Positions 34,101-49,100 of a DNA stretch of 64,000 nucleotides are shown here, one piece after another (position 1 is the stretch's first letter; each line of letters starts with the position of its first letter). This DNA is from Tigriopus japonicus (Eukaryota; Arthropoda; Copepoda; Harpacticoida; Harpacticidae). Where the stretch lies: the NCBI GenBank assembly GCA_010645155.1, contig JAAGOF010000291.1, positions 162,384-226,383 of the forward strand, given 5' to 3'. A program made the position numbers and the translations under genes. The notes below the pieces were generated by a model. That model had not been told where the DNA came from and did not search any database. It saw only the letters and a list, made by a program, of their open reading frames with translations.

Positions 34101-37100
34101 GACCAACCAACTCGATAATGGAACACCACTTTGAAGAACAACGCCCTCCTATCAGAAAACAAGAACACCCTTTCCACTTCCAAAGAGAGCGCAATACACG
34201 TTGGAATTCTCGGATTACTGGCATTCAAGGTCATCATCACTCATTCTCGATGGACACGTGAGCATTGAAAAATGAGAAAGTCAGAGTTCATTCTAAGAAA
34301 ATGATCTGAGGAACTCTCTCTGGAGCGGATAAATTTGACGAACTCCAAGGTTGTCACCTCCGACCTCACTTGAATCCCTAATTTGATTGTGTTATGGCCA
34401 CGAACGTTCCAAAGGTCCCAGGTTGTCCCGGAAACCGTTTTTGGAACGTCATGCCAGAAGTGATCTGAATAATATAATGATCATTTATCTTACAGGTCCA
34501 AAAGCGGACAGGGTTTATGAGGAGGCATCCGAGACACTTTTCTTCCGAGGTTTCTAGTCCTCGTGCTCTGTACATGAATAGTACATCGGATAGAACGAGA
34601 AGGGAATCTGCCATGTGGAACAAAAGAGACTGGGCTCAAGTCCAACGGGCGGGAAAGAAACCGGGATGAGGGGGACTTGGATCCAAATTCTCTTTCGTCC
34701 TCTCGCTTTCTTCGTTTCGTTTGGTCGAGAAACTGGTCTCCATTAAACGATTGTTCCCAAAAGAGCTCTGTCATGGGTGAGGGGATCTGTACCAAATAGT
34801 TTTATCTTGGCGAGTGGCAGACAGGCATTTGGTGATGTCCGGATAGTGGGGCTCAATGAAAGTAATTCCTAATCGAGTCTTGCCCAGAGAAACAGGACGA
34901 GGCAATGATGAATAATTGATACCCAAATGATGCCTAGCTTGCAAGGTCTCAAGTTTTGAGCCTGGGAATCATGTAGTCTCGCCACTTGTTTAACGGCAGG
35001 GTCCAAAATGATCCCATTGGTGGTTTCAATTGGACGAGTGATGAGGGAGTTATTGAGAAAGGTCACCATCGAGTTTTGCATTAAACATTTAGAGTAGTTA
35101 CGCAGTTCTTAACGCAGCCTCAGAAAAAACCGAGTTATCCGATCAAGTTTGATGGTCAGTTCTCTAGATTTTAAATTTCGTTGGATCTTCTTTGATCGTG
35201 CCTATTTTTTGATACTCGCCGTAAAATATGAAAATGGCGTTCTCATTGTTAGAGCCTTTGCCATGAGTGTCAGACTAAGGATTAAACGTGTGGTCACTTG
35301 GTTCTTACCTGCTGGAACAATTTGGAACAAGCAGGCCTTTCGTTGGCGGCCAACTTCGTTGTTGGCAAAGCACAAAATGGTTCCATAATCCCTTTTGGTC
35401 ATTGGAGAGAAAGTGAGAATGGAACGGGTTCCGTTGGACATAAAGTTGTCCAGATCGAATTCTTCATCCCCTGAGTTGTTGAAACGCCAATGAAAGGTGA
35501 GATCCTTAGGAAAGGCATTCACGTCGCACACCAGGTTCATGTTTTCCATGGCAGCCACGCCGAACATTTTAGGCTCGCTGTGGGAGCACACTGGGGAGTC
35601 TGGAAGAAATATTTTGAGAATCCAAATCTTGAGATTATTGTCTTCTCTCCCCTCTCTTTTTCCGTTCTTGACTATGGGAACGGTTAAAATTTGATTTCAA
35701 TTGGATCAAATATCATGATGGGGACAGATCTTTCTCACTTCCCCAGTTCCAATCATGTGCGTAGGGTTCAAGTGGAAATGTAGATTGTTCCCTTCTTCCC
35801 CATTTGAGAGCCATTTGCTAGTTGGAAAATATCCAATAAATTTCCAATTTCATTCGGTCTAAAAAAGTTCTCAAGAGCAAGAAAAATCTGGGGTGCAATC
35901 TCAAAGTTCAAGTGCATTCTGAGGTAAAATTTATTCTTTCCTTAAATGCACTTTTTAGATAGCAAAAAATTGCTACCGTTTTTTGGAATCATTTTCAGCC
36001 TGTCTTCAAACTTTGATGAACTTTTTGCGAAATCACACAAAGTCAAAAAGAATCATGCGTTAAGTTCGGAAAATAACCGGTTAAAGTTCACAATATGTTT
36101 CTCATTGTGCTTAAAGGTGGTTATAACTGTAACTATGTAAACAATTTGCTCTGAGATGGATTTTCTCAAGCCAAATTCTCACAGCAGGAGCCTTGTATCC
36201 CAAGGTGTTATTGGGCCCATTCGTATGCAAAGGCTAGAAAACATGTGTACGTCTTGCAGTACAGAGCAAGGTCGAATAGAAAATCAATATACAGACTAGT
36301 AAAGGCCACCGCTGTTTCGAGGCCCTGGGGATTGCAAGCTGAGATTTCCCTCTGATTGCCGACATGAACGAGGATAAAACGATCCCTAGTATCCCGTCAA
36401 TTAATGGTACTATCGCATGAAATTAAAAGGTTTCTAACATCAGTGTGTTGAGATTTGCAAATAGACCATCGTGGTTATTTGCATCTCTTTTTTACTTAGG
36501 GATTTGTCCTTTTTACTTGAGCCTATAGCCAACAGCCACAGTAATTTAATTTTGACCAACAGAGCTAACTAAGTTTGTCTGATCCATTACAATATTAAAC
36601 TTGCCATATTTATCTTACAACTAACTACATGTTCATTTAAAAGGAATGACAAAAACGACATTATAAGACCACCAATACGTAAAAGAATTCTCATACAATG
36701 AGAGAGTCCTGAAAACAAATTTAGCCAAGTGGCAAAAGTATTATTAATCAAGAACCAAATGTCTTACATTCAGGTTTGATTGCATTAATAGTACGAAACC
36801 ACTATTTGAAACTTCTAAACTAACTCGGTTTTAATGAATGAGTGAAGCATGCATGATTCGCACTTGACTACTTACATTTGACATTGAGTCCGATCTTGTT
36901 TGAGCTGGCTTGTCCTTCGACGTTTTTGGCGCGACACGTGTAGAATCCGGAATGAATTCGCCGCACTTTCTGAAGGACCAACGTTCGGTTGGCAATAATG
37001 ATGCCTCCGTCCAAATCTTGGTGCAAGACATCCTCCTATGAAAGAGAGAAAGTTAGCTTGTGCATGTGTTTGTACTTCTTTGAGATGCCACGGATATTGA

Positions 37101-40100
37101 TAAAAGTATAGAGTTACCAAATATTTATGCTAGAAACACTACATGTCTCAGATTCAGTCTCAAGATCTCTCGATTCCACGTGATAAACGGATGTTGCTGG
37201 TAGAGACGAAGAGGAGCAAGGAAATATATGGACTTACATTTAGATACCATGTGATTTTGTCGATAGGAGGCCGGGCTTGAACTTGACATTCAAAATAGAC
37301 GTCGTCGCCTTCCTTGATGGTTGAGAGATCCAGATTGCTTCCATGAGTCAACGACAAGATCGGTGGATCTGGAACATAAGGATAGTACATAGAGTACGTA
37401 TAATGCTTGTCAATGGGATCCAAAGAAATAATGATGTTGTACTCGACTCTATCAGTCAATAGAAAGGGAAGCCATTATGCCAAAACCCAAATAGTAAATA
37501 GATCCCTTTTTTTAATGCCACTGAAAGCCAGATATGCGGCTTTGACTGGAAACACTATTGGATTTGAAAGGAGCTCGCAACGGATTTCGATACAAGACGC
37601 TCCATCTGGAATTATGAAGATTCCAATTTCTTGTGTTGATAAGATCGCAAAAGAAGCTATCAACCTCAAAAACGGTGAGGGATCCGTCAAGAAACTAGAG
37701 TTTCTAAAAACATCTCTCAGCAGTTGTACCAGACGGGACTGCAAAGTTGAAGTGAAAGTACTATTATCAATGCTCTTTGGAGGGAAACCTTTAGTTATCC
37801 ATTTATTCAGGCATCAAGCCCCATGATAAAACTTAATTAACGGCATGCCTACAACGAGTTTATAAGACAAGAAACACGTTGATCGGGTTTGAGACTATCG
37901 AACAAGACGATCAATCTTGACAGAGGTAGATGCGGAATAATCTTAGGCCCCCAAAGGGATGGAATATTTTCTCGTATCGCTAAAGAAAGCATCAACATAC
38001 GCCCATATACGGAACGGTATGCATAGTGTAGTACATACTTGGAAGAAGGCAACGTTGTTGATGTGAGATCCAAGTTCTTGGGGTTTCACGCATCATTACT
38101 TCAAACCTCTTCCTTCTTCAACATCACCGATCCACCAACGAATGGGTGGTAAAGTGGTTCAGCAATACAATGGGTAACACTTTTCCTCACTTATGCAAAT
38201 ATGAGTTGGTAGAGCGATACCTTTTAGGGAATCCCGTCAAAGCCTTTTTCTCTGATTAAACGTAGAATGCGTGGACGGTTTTATCATCGAATCTACGTAA
38301 TATACGTAGAATCCAAGGTAGGCCCATGAAGCGCCGTGTGTTCTTTAAATTTTTTGAAAGGTCGATATTTCTCTTCAAATTATTCAGGAAAAGGTGAAAA
38401 CTTGACCAAAGTGTCAAAAACTTTGCAGAATGAATATAGAGCAAATTGTTTAGTCAAACGTTGAAAGATCAAAGAGAACAAAGCGCAGTATTTTCTAATG
38501 CACTTCCCTTGAGTGATCTTCCAAATTCAGTACAAAATAAGTTGGCAAACGCTACTGCAACATTTCTATATGGTAAACCAGGGATCGGCAACCTCGTTTG
38601 GGTCAGGGACCCAAAAATTAGCAATTAAAGAGCTTTGGGCCCTCGAGTACAACATTATGAATGGCTCACTATTTAGGACCTTCCCCATAGCTCGTGTGCC
38701 CACAAACGACCACCTGTTCCACATGTGGGCCTGGGCCCACCGGTTGCCAACCCCTGCTGTAAACTAGGTAATTTTGATGACATTCCCTTTTATGCTTTGA
38801 ATACTCACAAAAAAAATTGAGTAGCAGTTAACTACAACTTTTTCATTTTCAGAATAGAATATGATTATGATTGGCATCAAATACCACAAATAATTTTCTA
38901 ACTATGGTACAACAGATCAACGAGAATAAAAAGTTTCCTTCGCCCAGACTTTTCGAAAGGCAACGACGCATATTCCGAGTGAAAAATGGCAGCACTGCCA
39001 ACTAGGACCATCAGCCACCAAATAACATGTTTTGCATATTTTCAGAATGAGCGAAATTCACAGAATGCTCAAAATTAGGTCATTGATTGTTATTGATGGT
39101 ACGTAATACAAATCTCATGAATTGACCGAATGCAAAATTTCCCGTTTCAAATTGAGTTAAAGCTAGCTTGAGAATACACAACAGTGTCTGGTCTCATCCA
39201 AAGAATATCGACAACCATGTTCCTTAAAGCCATTTCGCCAAGATGGAACATGATGATCACGTTCAAGACATCGTTTCGAAAATGCTGAATATTTGCAGAT
39301 TTGGAGCCAAAGTACCTTTTGCAACAAGAAGACTAGACAACAACATATGATCAGAAATAGAAGAACATTTGCCAATCTTGGAAGTGGTTGAATAATACAA
39401 TTTGCCTCGGTAGACTGGCAAGAAAATCCTTCCTTATCTCCATAGGTTCATCACAAGATGGATATCAAAGTGCCGAGTTGTTATGGAGCCATTACGTGGA
39501 ACAAACCTGTCATATTTTGTGAGTTGAGCTATGAGATTCTATCCCTAGGATATGCTAATCTTCAGTCTCAAATACAGAATCCTGTAGGTGCCCAACAAAA
39601 CCCTCTCGGCCTTTAACACTGAGGTTAGCCCAATCTCGTTCTACTTTTCTAAGAAAGTGTTTGCCGTGTTGTCAGATTAACATAGGAACGCTTGACCTAC
39701 CTTTGTAGTTGCTTCAATACAATGAGGGCCCTATTAGAGGTACCTAATGGACTATGAATATTCATCGGTGCAATGGGTAATATTTGCTTCAGGATTACGA
39801 AGTGTTGACTCTCATTCTGCATCAGGATAACGACATTAGTTGTATTTTGGGAGGAAAATCGGCAAAAAAGTCTAACAATTGGTTATTTCCTTTCAATTGT
39901 GAAGGTTACACAGTTTCTGGACAAACAAGTCTGGGGGTCTTCACAAAAACATTCATTGTTTTGAAACAGAAGAACGTGGTCAGTGAAAAAGTTGATCAGA
40001 ATGCAGATAAGACGACTTAGTGGACCATGGGCTTATTGGCCTTCGTAAAACCAGCTTTTTTCTCACTTTTCTCATCACGTCTAGACACCATTATTTTGGC

Positions 40101-43100
40101 CCACGCCAACTACGGTACCTCTGATTCTTCAAAGTTAGTCTTTCATCGCAATGGACTTGGAAATCAAAGGCCTTCTACCAGTTGGTTGGCGGCCTTGCAA
40201 GCTCGGTTGCATAAATGAATAATCTGCTATTCCTGGGAATGACATGGGTACATAAGCCATAAATACGAAGACATTCATGAATCGTGTCTGGAAGCATCTC
40301 ATTGCATTTGCGCTTGAACCGTTATGTTTCTCTCTGCGTTTTTGAGCACCCAAAATAGTGTATCTCTAAACCCATCATGGTCTATCGTGGCAGTTAGAGC
40401 TCATTAGTCTGAGAAAGAACAAAAAATGAGTCTGGAACATCAGGCGCAATCTCTTTGGAGTTGTCAATCACATCCTGTGAAGTGGGTGGCTAAATTTACT
40501 GGGGCTCCAAAAAAGCGTTGGGTTGGAACAAAAATGCATCAGGATCCTCTTCAGATCTCTTCAAGTTCAATAAAGTGAGGAAGGCGAAAGTGGAAATGGC
40601 TACGCCAAAACCTTGTTCGAAACAAAAAAAGAGGGAAGATTGAAGAAGTCTGACCTCAAGGACAAAGGCCGCGACAAGAAACAAGCCATTTAATTACGAG
40701 TTAAGCCTTGGGATGGGCCTGGCTTCTCCAAAACATGAAATAAACTTTACGAGATATGAGATATGGCTCTTGGGAGGAACAAGAAAAACCCATTTCCAAC
40801 TAGCGTTCGCCAGTTTTGGAACTGCCAGTGCTCACAAGCTCAGATAGGCCTTGGCTTCCATCAGGGTCGCCAATTTGTCATCATTTACCGAGAGGTAACA
40901 ATCGAAGGGAAAAGAATCGGTTGACGCTGAAAGGAGGGGGGAGAGATCCATTATCCCTTACAAAATCTAAAGATCTAGAAAAGAAGCATCGGAACCGTCC
41001 CTAAGATTCTTTTTCTTCTAATGGTATGTACGTAATTGCCTTTTACTTCTGAGAGCATTGTTTAAATCGACAGATTTTAAAAATCACAAAATAATAAGCA
41101 CTTTTGCAAGAGACATGCTTTACGGACCGACAATAAAGGCTAAACAGGACAGCAAATTGCATCTTCAGTGTCTATTTTAAGTCTTGCCTTGCACTTTCGT
41201 TAGCCGACTTCACTCTTTTCCTATAGTGTTATGTACTAGATGTAGAACGTGGCATGCTTGCTTGTACAATAGAGATAATAAATGTTGAAACTTTCATTCA
41301 CTTCTGAAGCGAGACGGTGTCTCAAAACCTAGAGAGAGGTCTCTGTTCCAATCCCAAAGGATGGACTTGGTTGGGACTTTAGGCAAGGCTGTCTAGCGGG
41401 CTTTATTGTGGAGAGGAGGTACGAATCCCTCTTGGGCGCGAGTAACAAATGGGACAATTTTTTGCATGCGTTCCTGGCCCACCCTAGATAAGTGGCAATA
41501 TTTGAGCTCAAAAGCAGACCTTTGCGAGCGACTTGGGCCAGAGTGGAACAGAGGAGAATTGGAACTCAAGCGCCATCTCAATTGGAACCTCTTGGGAAGG
41601 GAATTTGTGACAGGGAAGCCGCTTCTCATACAGAAGACCTTCGTTTACATCCCCGGAAAGAAAGTGATCTCTTTTTTTAGAGAAGGGGAGAGGGAGTGGG
41701 CCATGATTATCAATTTGAAAGCCACATCACGAGACACGACAGTGGAAGTGGTAAGCAAAATTATGCCAAGGACACGGCATTCAGTGAATCAGAGATGCTT
41801 GCTTAATTGCACCCTGAGACAAATGTCCCAATTTCATTTAAATAATAGGACAAAACTTGGCATGAGCCAACCCACCATTCAGAGCGCTCTTGGGAGTGGT
41901 AGCTCTTTGTAAAAAAAAATTCCCCGAGTGCCAAAGAATGTGAAGCAGTACATAGATGAATATGAAATTATGAGTACGAAATACGGCATGGGCGTGGGTC
42001 TCCTCAAAGTCAGTGTGATGAGGGGCTTTAGGGTTCGTCCTATCCAAATGAACAAAGTCTGTCTCTCTTGGGGAACATTTCAAAGAGTTGGCAAGTACTG
42101 AGAAACACCGTAGCAACCTTCAATATGTGAAATAAAAACTAGTTTCAGGGAATTTCTCCAGAGTATTTCATGCCCAAAGTTTGATAACCGGGTTTTGACC
42201 GACATCATGCAAGTCGTTGGCAAAGGTTAGATTATGCGAATATCTCAAAGAATGACTTTGCCACATCTACCCTAAATCAGGGCTGATTACCCTCATAAGG
42301 GTGTGGCATAATTAGGCAAGATGAAATGTGCCAACGCCCACAATAAATGTGCTTATCTGATAATTTCTCTTAATTTTTGCCGCAAAGGCGAAGCGTGCTT
42401 CATTGTCTTGGTTCCAGAAGGTGCTGACTTTGGAACACGGAATCTCTCAAGTGGAATCTAAGGAAGTGGAAAATTGCTGAGAGGGATAAAAACTATACCA
42501 TCGCGATGGAACGTGTTGCGAGAGCCAGGTGTCAAGGATAACTGTCTAGAAGTGTCCAGCAATTCATTCAAAGTGATCCAGAGTAACTTTGGAACTTTTC
42601 CTTTTTTCCACTTCTTTTCTCTCTACCACCTGGTAACACAATAAGAGCTATGGGAATAGAAATCCTGCTCAAAACAGCCAAGCCTTGGTCAAGTTCCAGT
42701 CACACGAGGGCCAAGGATCTTGGCTTGGACTTGGTGGGCTTTTAATCCTTTAAGACCACTTTCTCCGTGAACCATGGTATAAGTACAGAAGCCATCTTAC
42801 CCCCCATAGCATTGGAGGAGACGGAACGTTCCAAAGGACAGGGATAAACTAAGGGGACGAGAACAAGGAAAAAGGGAAAAAGCGAACTGGATCTTGGGTT
42901 TAACTGAAGTGAAAGAACATTCGATGAGGGACATCAGGTGGTAAGGAAGGGTATCCTCTATATATCTCTACACGAGATCCCATCCGCTAAAGGCTGCCGG
43001 CAGTTGTGATGTAAACACTAGAGGATCCAGTTTCATTTCGGCGACTTCGAAAGTCCCATTAAGGGACGAGGCAGTGTAGTGTAGGTTGCTTGGAATTCCC

Positions 43101-46100
43101 CGGATAGCTTTAATGCATCATGAAATCGAATCTTGTCGGTCAATACTCAAAGATTCAGTTTAGCTGATTAGCGAAGTTGTTTACTGTACGTGTTTGATTT
43201 AGGTCGCAAACATAAAGGCAACCAAACAACAAAGAAGTACACAAGCACCAACGATAGTGAGAAATTGTTGTTGAGTGCTCAATGGGGATCAAGTAACTTT
43301 TACTCATCGTTCTTTTTTGACCTTCAGTTTATTTTTGGCAAATCAGGATAGATACCGAGATGAAGGATCAAAGCTCGCCTTTTCGTTAATTACAAGATTC
43401 CCCTTGTGGCGTTAACTTGGCTACGAAAAAAGACGGAGAAACCGTCTGAACAAGATATCAGATTGATACAATCATTGCACACCAAAGCTCAACCTTGACC
43501 TAAAAATGGAGCTATGGTACAACCTGGACAACGACCAAGTACAACATGGAACAGCCTTGCCAATAAACTGATCAAAATTGACTTCTTTTTTAAATACGCC
43601 TTGGTAGAAACCGTAGATATACCAAAATATTGAGCCTTAAAGGATGCATTACCTAAATTTTTCCAAGGGATTACACTAGACGAGGAAAACTGTTTCCGAC
43701 TACAAACAGTTTGCGACGGTGTGACTCTAAGAATGTAAGAGCCTTTCCCAGACCAAACCGACAGTTTTATCCCAGGAAGCAAGAAAAGGGGTCAATTGTA
43801 ATTCTGTCCAACACTTCCACTCCGATAACAGAGCCAATAAAGAATGCATTGCGACGGTGCGTGCATGAGTGGCAAAGGCATTGGCAGTAGGGGTACTTAC
43901 AGTGGATTTCCAATATGAGGGAGTCTTCAATGGTTGAATCTTTCAGGCCAGGATTGTCGACCAGACATCGGAGCTCCTTCCCATGATCCGATATTAGTGG
44001 AATGTACGAGATCACCGACACATTGGCATTCAAAGGCTGAGCATGCCAACCAAGAACCAAGGCCAATCACAAGTCCATAAAGAACGAAGGGGAAGAAGCG
44101 AAGAGGGACAAGAGGCAGCCACAATCACGAGAGAGAGAGAGAGCATCCCAGAATAGAATAGAATGGAACAAGATTGGGTTAGTAGTATGTTCCCCGGATA
44201 GTAAGTATGTAGCGAGCTGTCATTGGTCCATTGCTCGCTACGTGAGCTACATAAGTTCGATCTCAAAACTTCCAAAGGCGGGTAAGCAAAGAACAAACAA
44301 GGACACGAGACGAAATTGCCACACCAAAGTTTTCCAGTTCAAAAACTGCCACATATTGAGCCAAGTGGACCATCACAATCCAAGAGGTAAAAACATACTT
44401 TATTTTACGCAAGAGTCATGATTAGGACTGGACGAGGATTGGCAGGTCGTCCATAAAAAAGTAGCACGTCCAAGTATGGCGATTGAACACTTGCAATTTG
44501 TCACTGGGTAACACGAGCAAAATTCCCCCCTGGGGAAAAAGTTATTAGTTGTCAGCATTGAAAGAGATGATCCTTCCTTCTATCCTATCCGGATTATTTG
44601 CATCTTTTATGGCCTTGAGGGCCCAACCGGTTGCGTTTGATCCACGTTGCATTCCAAATTGATTTCGGAACACTTCAAAAACAGTTTTGCGCACAATGTA
44701 AGTGGAATCAAAATCCTTAGAGATCTGCCGAATGACTTTGCTATGTGTTCAGAAAAACGTGTCGTCAAACCTGCGATAAGTCGTTTCAAACCTTATTGCA
44801 TTGTCAACTTCTTGTTAACTCTACAGGGGTGGGTGTTCAGTATAGCTTTTGGGTCAAAAAATTGGGTGACATTGAGTAAATGACCCATTGACAAGCTGTC
44901 TGCCATTTTCCCCCCTACCGAGAATGCCGACCGACAAAACACAGATGGGTTCCAAATTTTAGTCCATCCCGTCTCTCAGTATCAAACTATTCCAATCTCT
45001 CAAGCCCCTTGACCAAATTGTTGGAAAGGACAGGTTAAACGCACTACAATGGTTGGCTACCAACGAACCTGGTGGATCAGATTGGATTGGCGAAAGACCT
45101 GCGTGGTACTACTTGTCCCCTCTGCCCCTCCTGGAAACGACAAAGTGGTTTTTGCCACCATTTCCTCGGTATGGCTGCTCAATGGTGCGGTGGTTGTGGT
45201 CGTAGAAGTGGACGTAGATGTGATGGCTGCTCGGTTGAGAGGCTCCAAACCCAACAACCATTTAAAGCGTGTTCGAGGTGCAGATCCACTGGAGGAACAT
45301 TGGAAATTGACCTCTTTCCCGGCCATGAGATGGCGATCCTTACGTTGGATCCACACTGCTGTGGGTGGAACTGGAACGGAAGAAGGAATACCCATTTTTT
45401 AGAAAGATGTAGATAGCAGGGCAGACAGATGTGTATGGAACTGTACACGTTTCAAATGATGAATCGAGAATTCGAACACGGGATGTAAGAGAAGGGGAAG
45501 GGGAGAGATTTGGAAACCCGTGTTCAATTGCATATCCTGGAATGGATGAAGCGTTATGGAAATTACGTGGAATAGGAATTCTAGGTGTGATCAAAAGGGT
45601 GGAGTTTATGCTGACAGCATTTACATCGACCTAGCTATTTCAATGTTCCGTTTCTACGCCTCGACCATGATGAGACCATGTATTTAAGAATCCATTGCAT
45701 ACGTTTGGTGTACTCGATGCAAAACAAAGAAATCTCGCTTTCAGAATGTCAAAAGACAGTTGAATGTGAAAAGATGAAATAGCGGGTTACCAACTTCCAA
45801 GTCAAAAAAAGATGGCAAGCCTTCTTGACTTGAAATATCAAGTAGATCCCTACAAGCGTTCAACACGACAAGCCTCATTTTGAATGAACATAAAGTCTGG
45901 CAGCAGGAGGCAGGGTGTAAGGTATTACAAAATGGAACCAGAAAGTTTAAAGAGTAATTCCAAGCGGAAATAAGACCCATGGACTTAAAGAGTACCACTC
46001 TCCAAAACAACTCCCGCAAGTTCAAAGTGATGAAGAGCTTTTCAGACTTTTTGGAACAAGTTCATTCAATTTGTCCGTCCCGAGTAAACCAAAGTCTTCA

Positions 46101-49100
46101 CAACTGCACTCCAATTTTCTCCTGTTTGTCAATGGACCAATTGTTTGGAACCATCTTTAAACTGATGGCTCATACAGGGATCACGTGCATGGCAATGTTT
46201 TATCGCCGAAAACTCCCTTGAATTATTCATGCCAATGATGTTCCACTTTTTGCTTCCTCGATCCCACTTCCTTGCTCGTCTCAGGATCTAGTTCTGCCAT
46301 TGTTCCACTCGCTTGGGACGTGAAAATAAAAAGATTTCTGCTTCCTTCTTTGTGATGGTGACGATACCCTCATTATGGTCGTGCCAACAGTACCGGTACT
46401 TGTCGTTGGTTGAACCCTCCTGCAGTGCAATGGGTAATATCAATGTTTGTCTAGTCTTTATCATCTCTCTCTCTCAACAAAGGAAAGAAAAGCCCAACGA
46501 AGGAACTAGCCAACCTACGTAAGGGGTTTTAAACACACCATGGAAGTGCATCGTCCAATCCTTTAACTTAACTGACGTCATGGGTTATAGATGAGGTATT
46601 AAGCCTCGTCATTTCTTGTCTCTACGGGGATTTCTCTTCGGTCATGTTGGTAAATGCTCTTTTTCTCCGTTTTTCTACAGCCTTCACGTGGCTTATAGAC
46701 CGGGTAAGAGAACGACATTGTGCACTCAAGTAATCTTCCAATGACTGGTAAGGCCAAGAAAGGGCTAAAGCCGATCGACATCGGTCTCATGAAGAACATT
46801 AATCAAACCCGGAAACAGACACGCCTCAAAGAGTCCATCCTAGCATCCTTTCGTTAGATGCGGAGGGTTCTCACGCAGGTGTGTATTCATACATACATAA
46901 AAATTAGAGTAAACACGAGTAATTCCGAGAGGCCTGAGGGCAAGGAAGGTCACGATCATGAAGATTGGGTGGGGATCCAAGGATAAAGGAAAAACCGTGT
47001 GTTTATTTGGGCGTCCAAAATGTGGGATTTTGTTGATTCCGATAATTTGGGCCTTGCCTTCCCAAGTTTTCCGATTGGCTCATCGTTGGTAATACCAGAA
47101 ACAGATTTGGCTGGGAAAAAGCCCTTGCCGGAAATGGCGTCTTTGGCCATTTTTGTCCCCAATTCAGTTCTTTGAAAGGGTTTTGCTCACAGAAGGGTTA
47201 TTTTGTACTCTGCTGAACATCTAGTCTTGGGCGTGGTAGAAGAGAATGCAAATATATAGCTTACAGTATTTGGACCATTTCCTTGGATATCACTCTCATC
47301 TCATTTTATTCCAATTATTTCCCTTAATTATACCAACAATCTACCCGGAACACTGGTCTATAGTGTCTGGAAGGTCCAAGTAAGGCCAAGTGCAAGGCCA
47401 AAGCGCCATAACGCTCTTTTTCTCTCCCACAAATAGATACGGGAAAGTGCCCACAGCGAGCGGGCTTCGGACAAATGAACATTATCATTAGTAAATAGGC
47501 TCCTCTTCTCCCGTGGAACAACAGCCATGGTTGCTTAAAAGACCTGGACCATCGTTCACAGGGTCAACCATTCAAACGGAGCGTCACTGTCTGTCTGTCT
47601 TTGTGGGAGTGTGTTTGGGAGGAGGAAAAAGAAGGAAACAAGGCCTCACACATACAAAGGGAAACACTGGGACCAGAGTCAAAAAGGGTTCCCATTGTTT
47701 TCAGGTCGAGGGAAAGAGTACATCCGAACTGGAACTGGAGATAAATCAAGCGGGGGCAAAGTGAAGTCTTTTCTTATGCGTGGAGAATCGTATCTTTGAA
47801 TCCGACCTTCGACCAGAATCGCAAGCGTTTCTGTGAATAATTTCCAAGGTAAATATTCGTGTATTTTTGTGAGGCCTAAAGAACAACGAAAAGTGAGAAA
47901 TTCGTCTTCAAAGTACACAAAAGGGCTGTAAGGCTCACAAGGTGGCCAGACCACTTGAATATATGACCCTGCATTGTCCATATATTTCAAAATTTCCCCC
48001 GTGCCGTTTGGCTCACAATTTCTGGACTCCCTCTTGGCGAGACTTAATTGGGGAGCCTTTTGATCCTCTTAGTAGGCCTTAAACCAATTATTGGGAGATA
48101 ACTTGATAACTTACGATTCATAATGATGGCCACAGAGCGTCTGACTGGTCTTGAAATGTTGTTGTTGCTAGCCTCGCAGGTTAGAAGGGACCCATCGTCC
48201 ACCCGTTTCAAATTGGACAACGTAATCGTGGAGGTCACGGTGGTGCCTGAAGACACCTCCGAGGCTCCTGACATGATGAGACCACTTCGGTACCATTGGA
48301 TTTCAGGCTTGGGACTTCCTAAAAAGAGAACAAATGATTCCGTAATGAGCAATCCTTGAAAAAACATTCTGTGGTCTCCCGCCATAGCATGTGAACATTT
48401 TGATGAGGCCCCCGAACCGTCGACCTCGCTTCTTTGCTCGTTTACTACTGTGCTTCATTATCAGAAGGAGCAACGTGTTGTTCAAGCGAGATGTCTCAGA
48501 GGCAATGAACCTCGACACTCGAAGCAGGCAGAAGAATTTGGGTGCTGGTGGAAAGTGGAATGTGTGCATAAGGCTCTATCAAAACAGGTCTTTCATCAAA
48601 GTAGTACAGCTCCCCTCACTCCATCGAACCAATGGAGCTTCTGTTACTACTACTTCCATCACTAATACTGCTTTTCCATGTTCACATTGACTCATCCCTA
48701 AAGGGTAAAAGGAGAGAAAGATCCCTTTCACAAACATGCGATAGGGTTTCTGTATTTTCTCTTCGCTTTCGAAGGTAAGAGAACGCTGTGTGTTCAAGAA
48801 GCTTTGCTTTTAAGTCCAGTTGGAATTTTTTTGACGAGCAATCTCCTTCTTGAAGTGGAGGATCGAGCCTCGGTCTTTTCCGAGAAATGAGATTTCATTA
48901 TGCTCGAGGGTGACTTAACCGAAAATTAAATTGCCTAGCTTCGTCGAAAGGGACCGAGAGATGCGAAGAAGAATGAATTGTTCTAAAGTTCAATTGAAGA
49001 GGGGTGCCAAGACCATCCCTCCAGTCAAATTAGTTGTGGGCTTGTCAGTTTGGGAGCACCAGTCACTTATCATATTGCACTACAATGGCGTAACCCCGCA

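Noticed and set aside
41406..41912. 168-codon open frame in the intron f-g
   Set aside because: Composition and content look random; no motif and no splice support.
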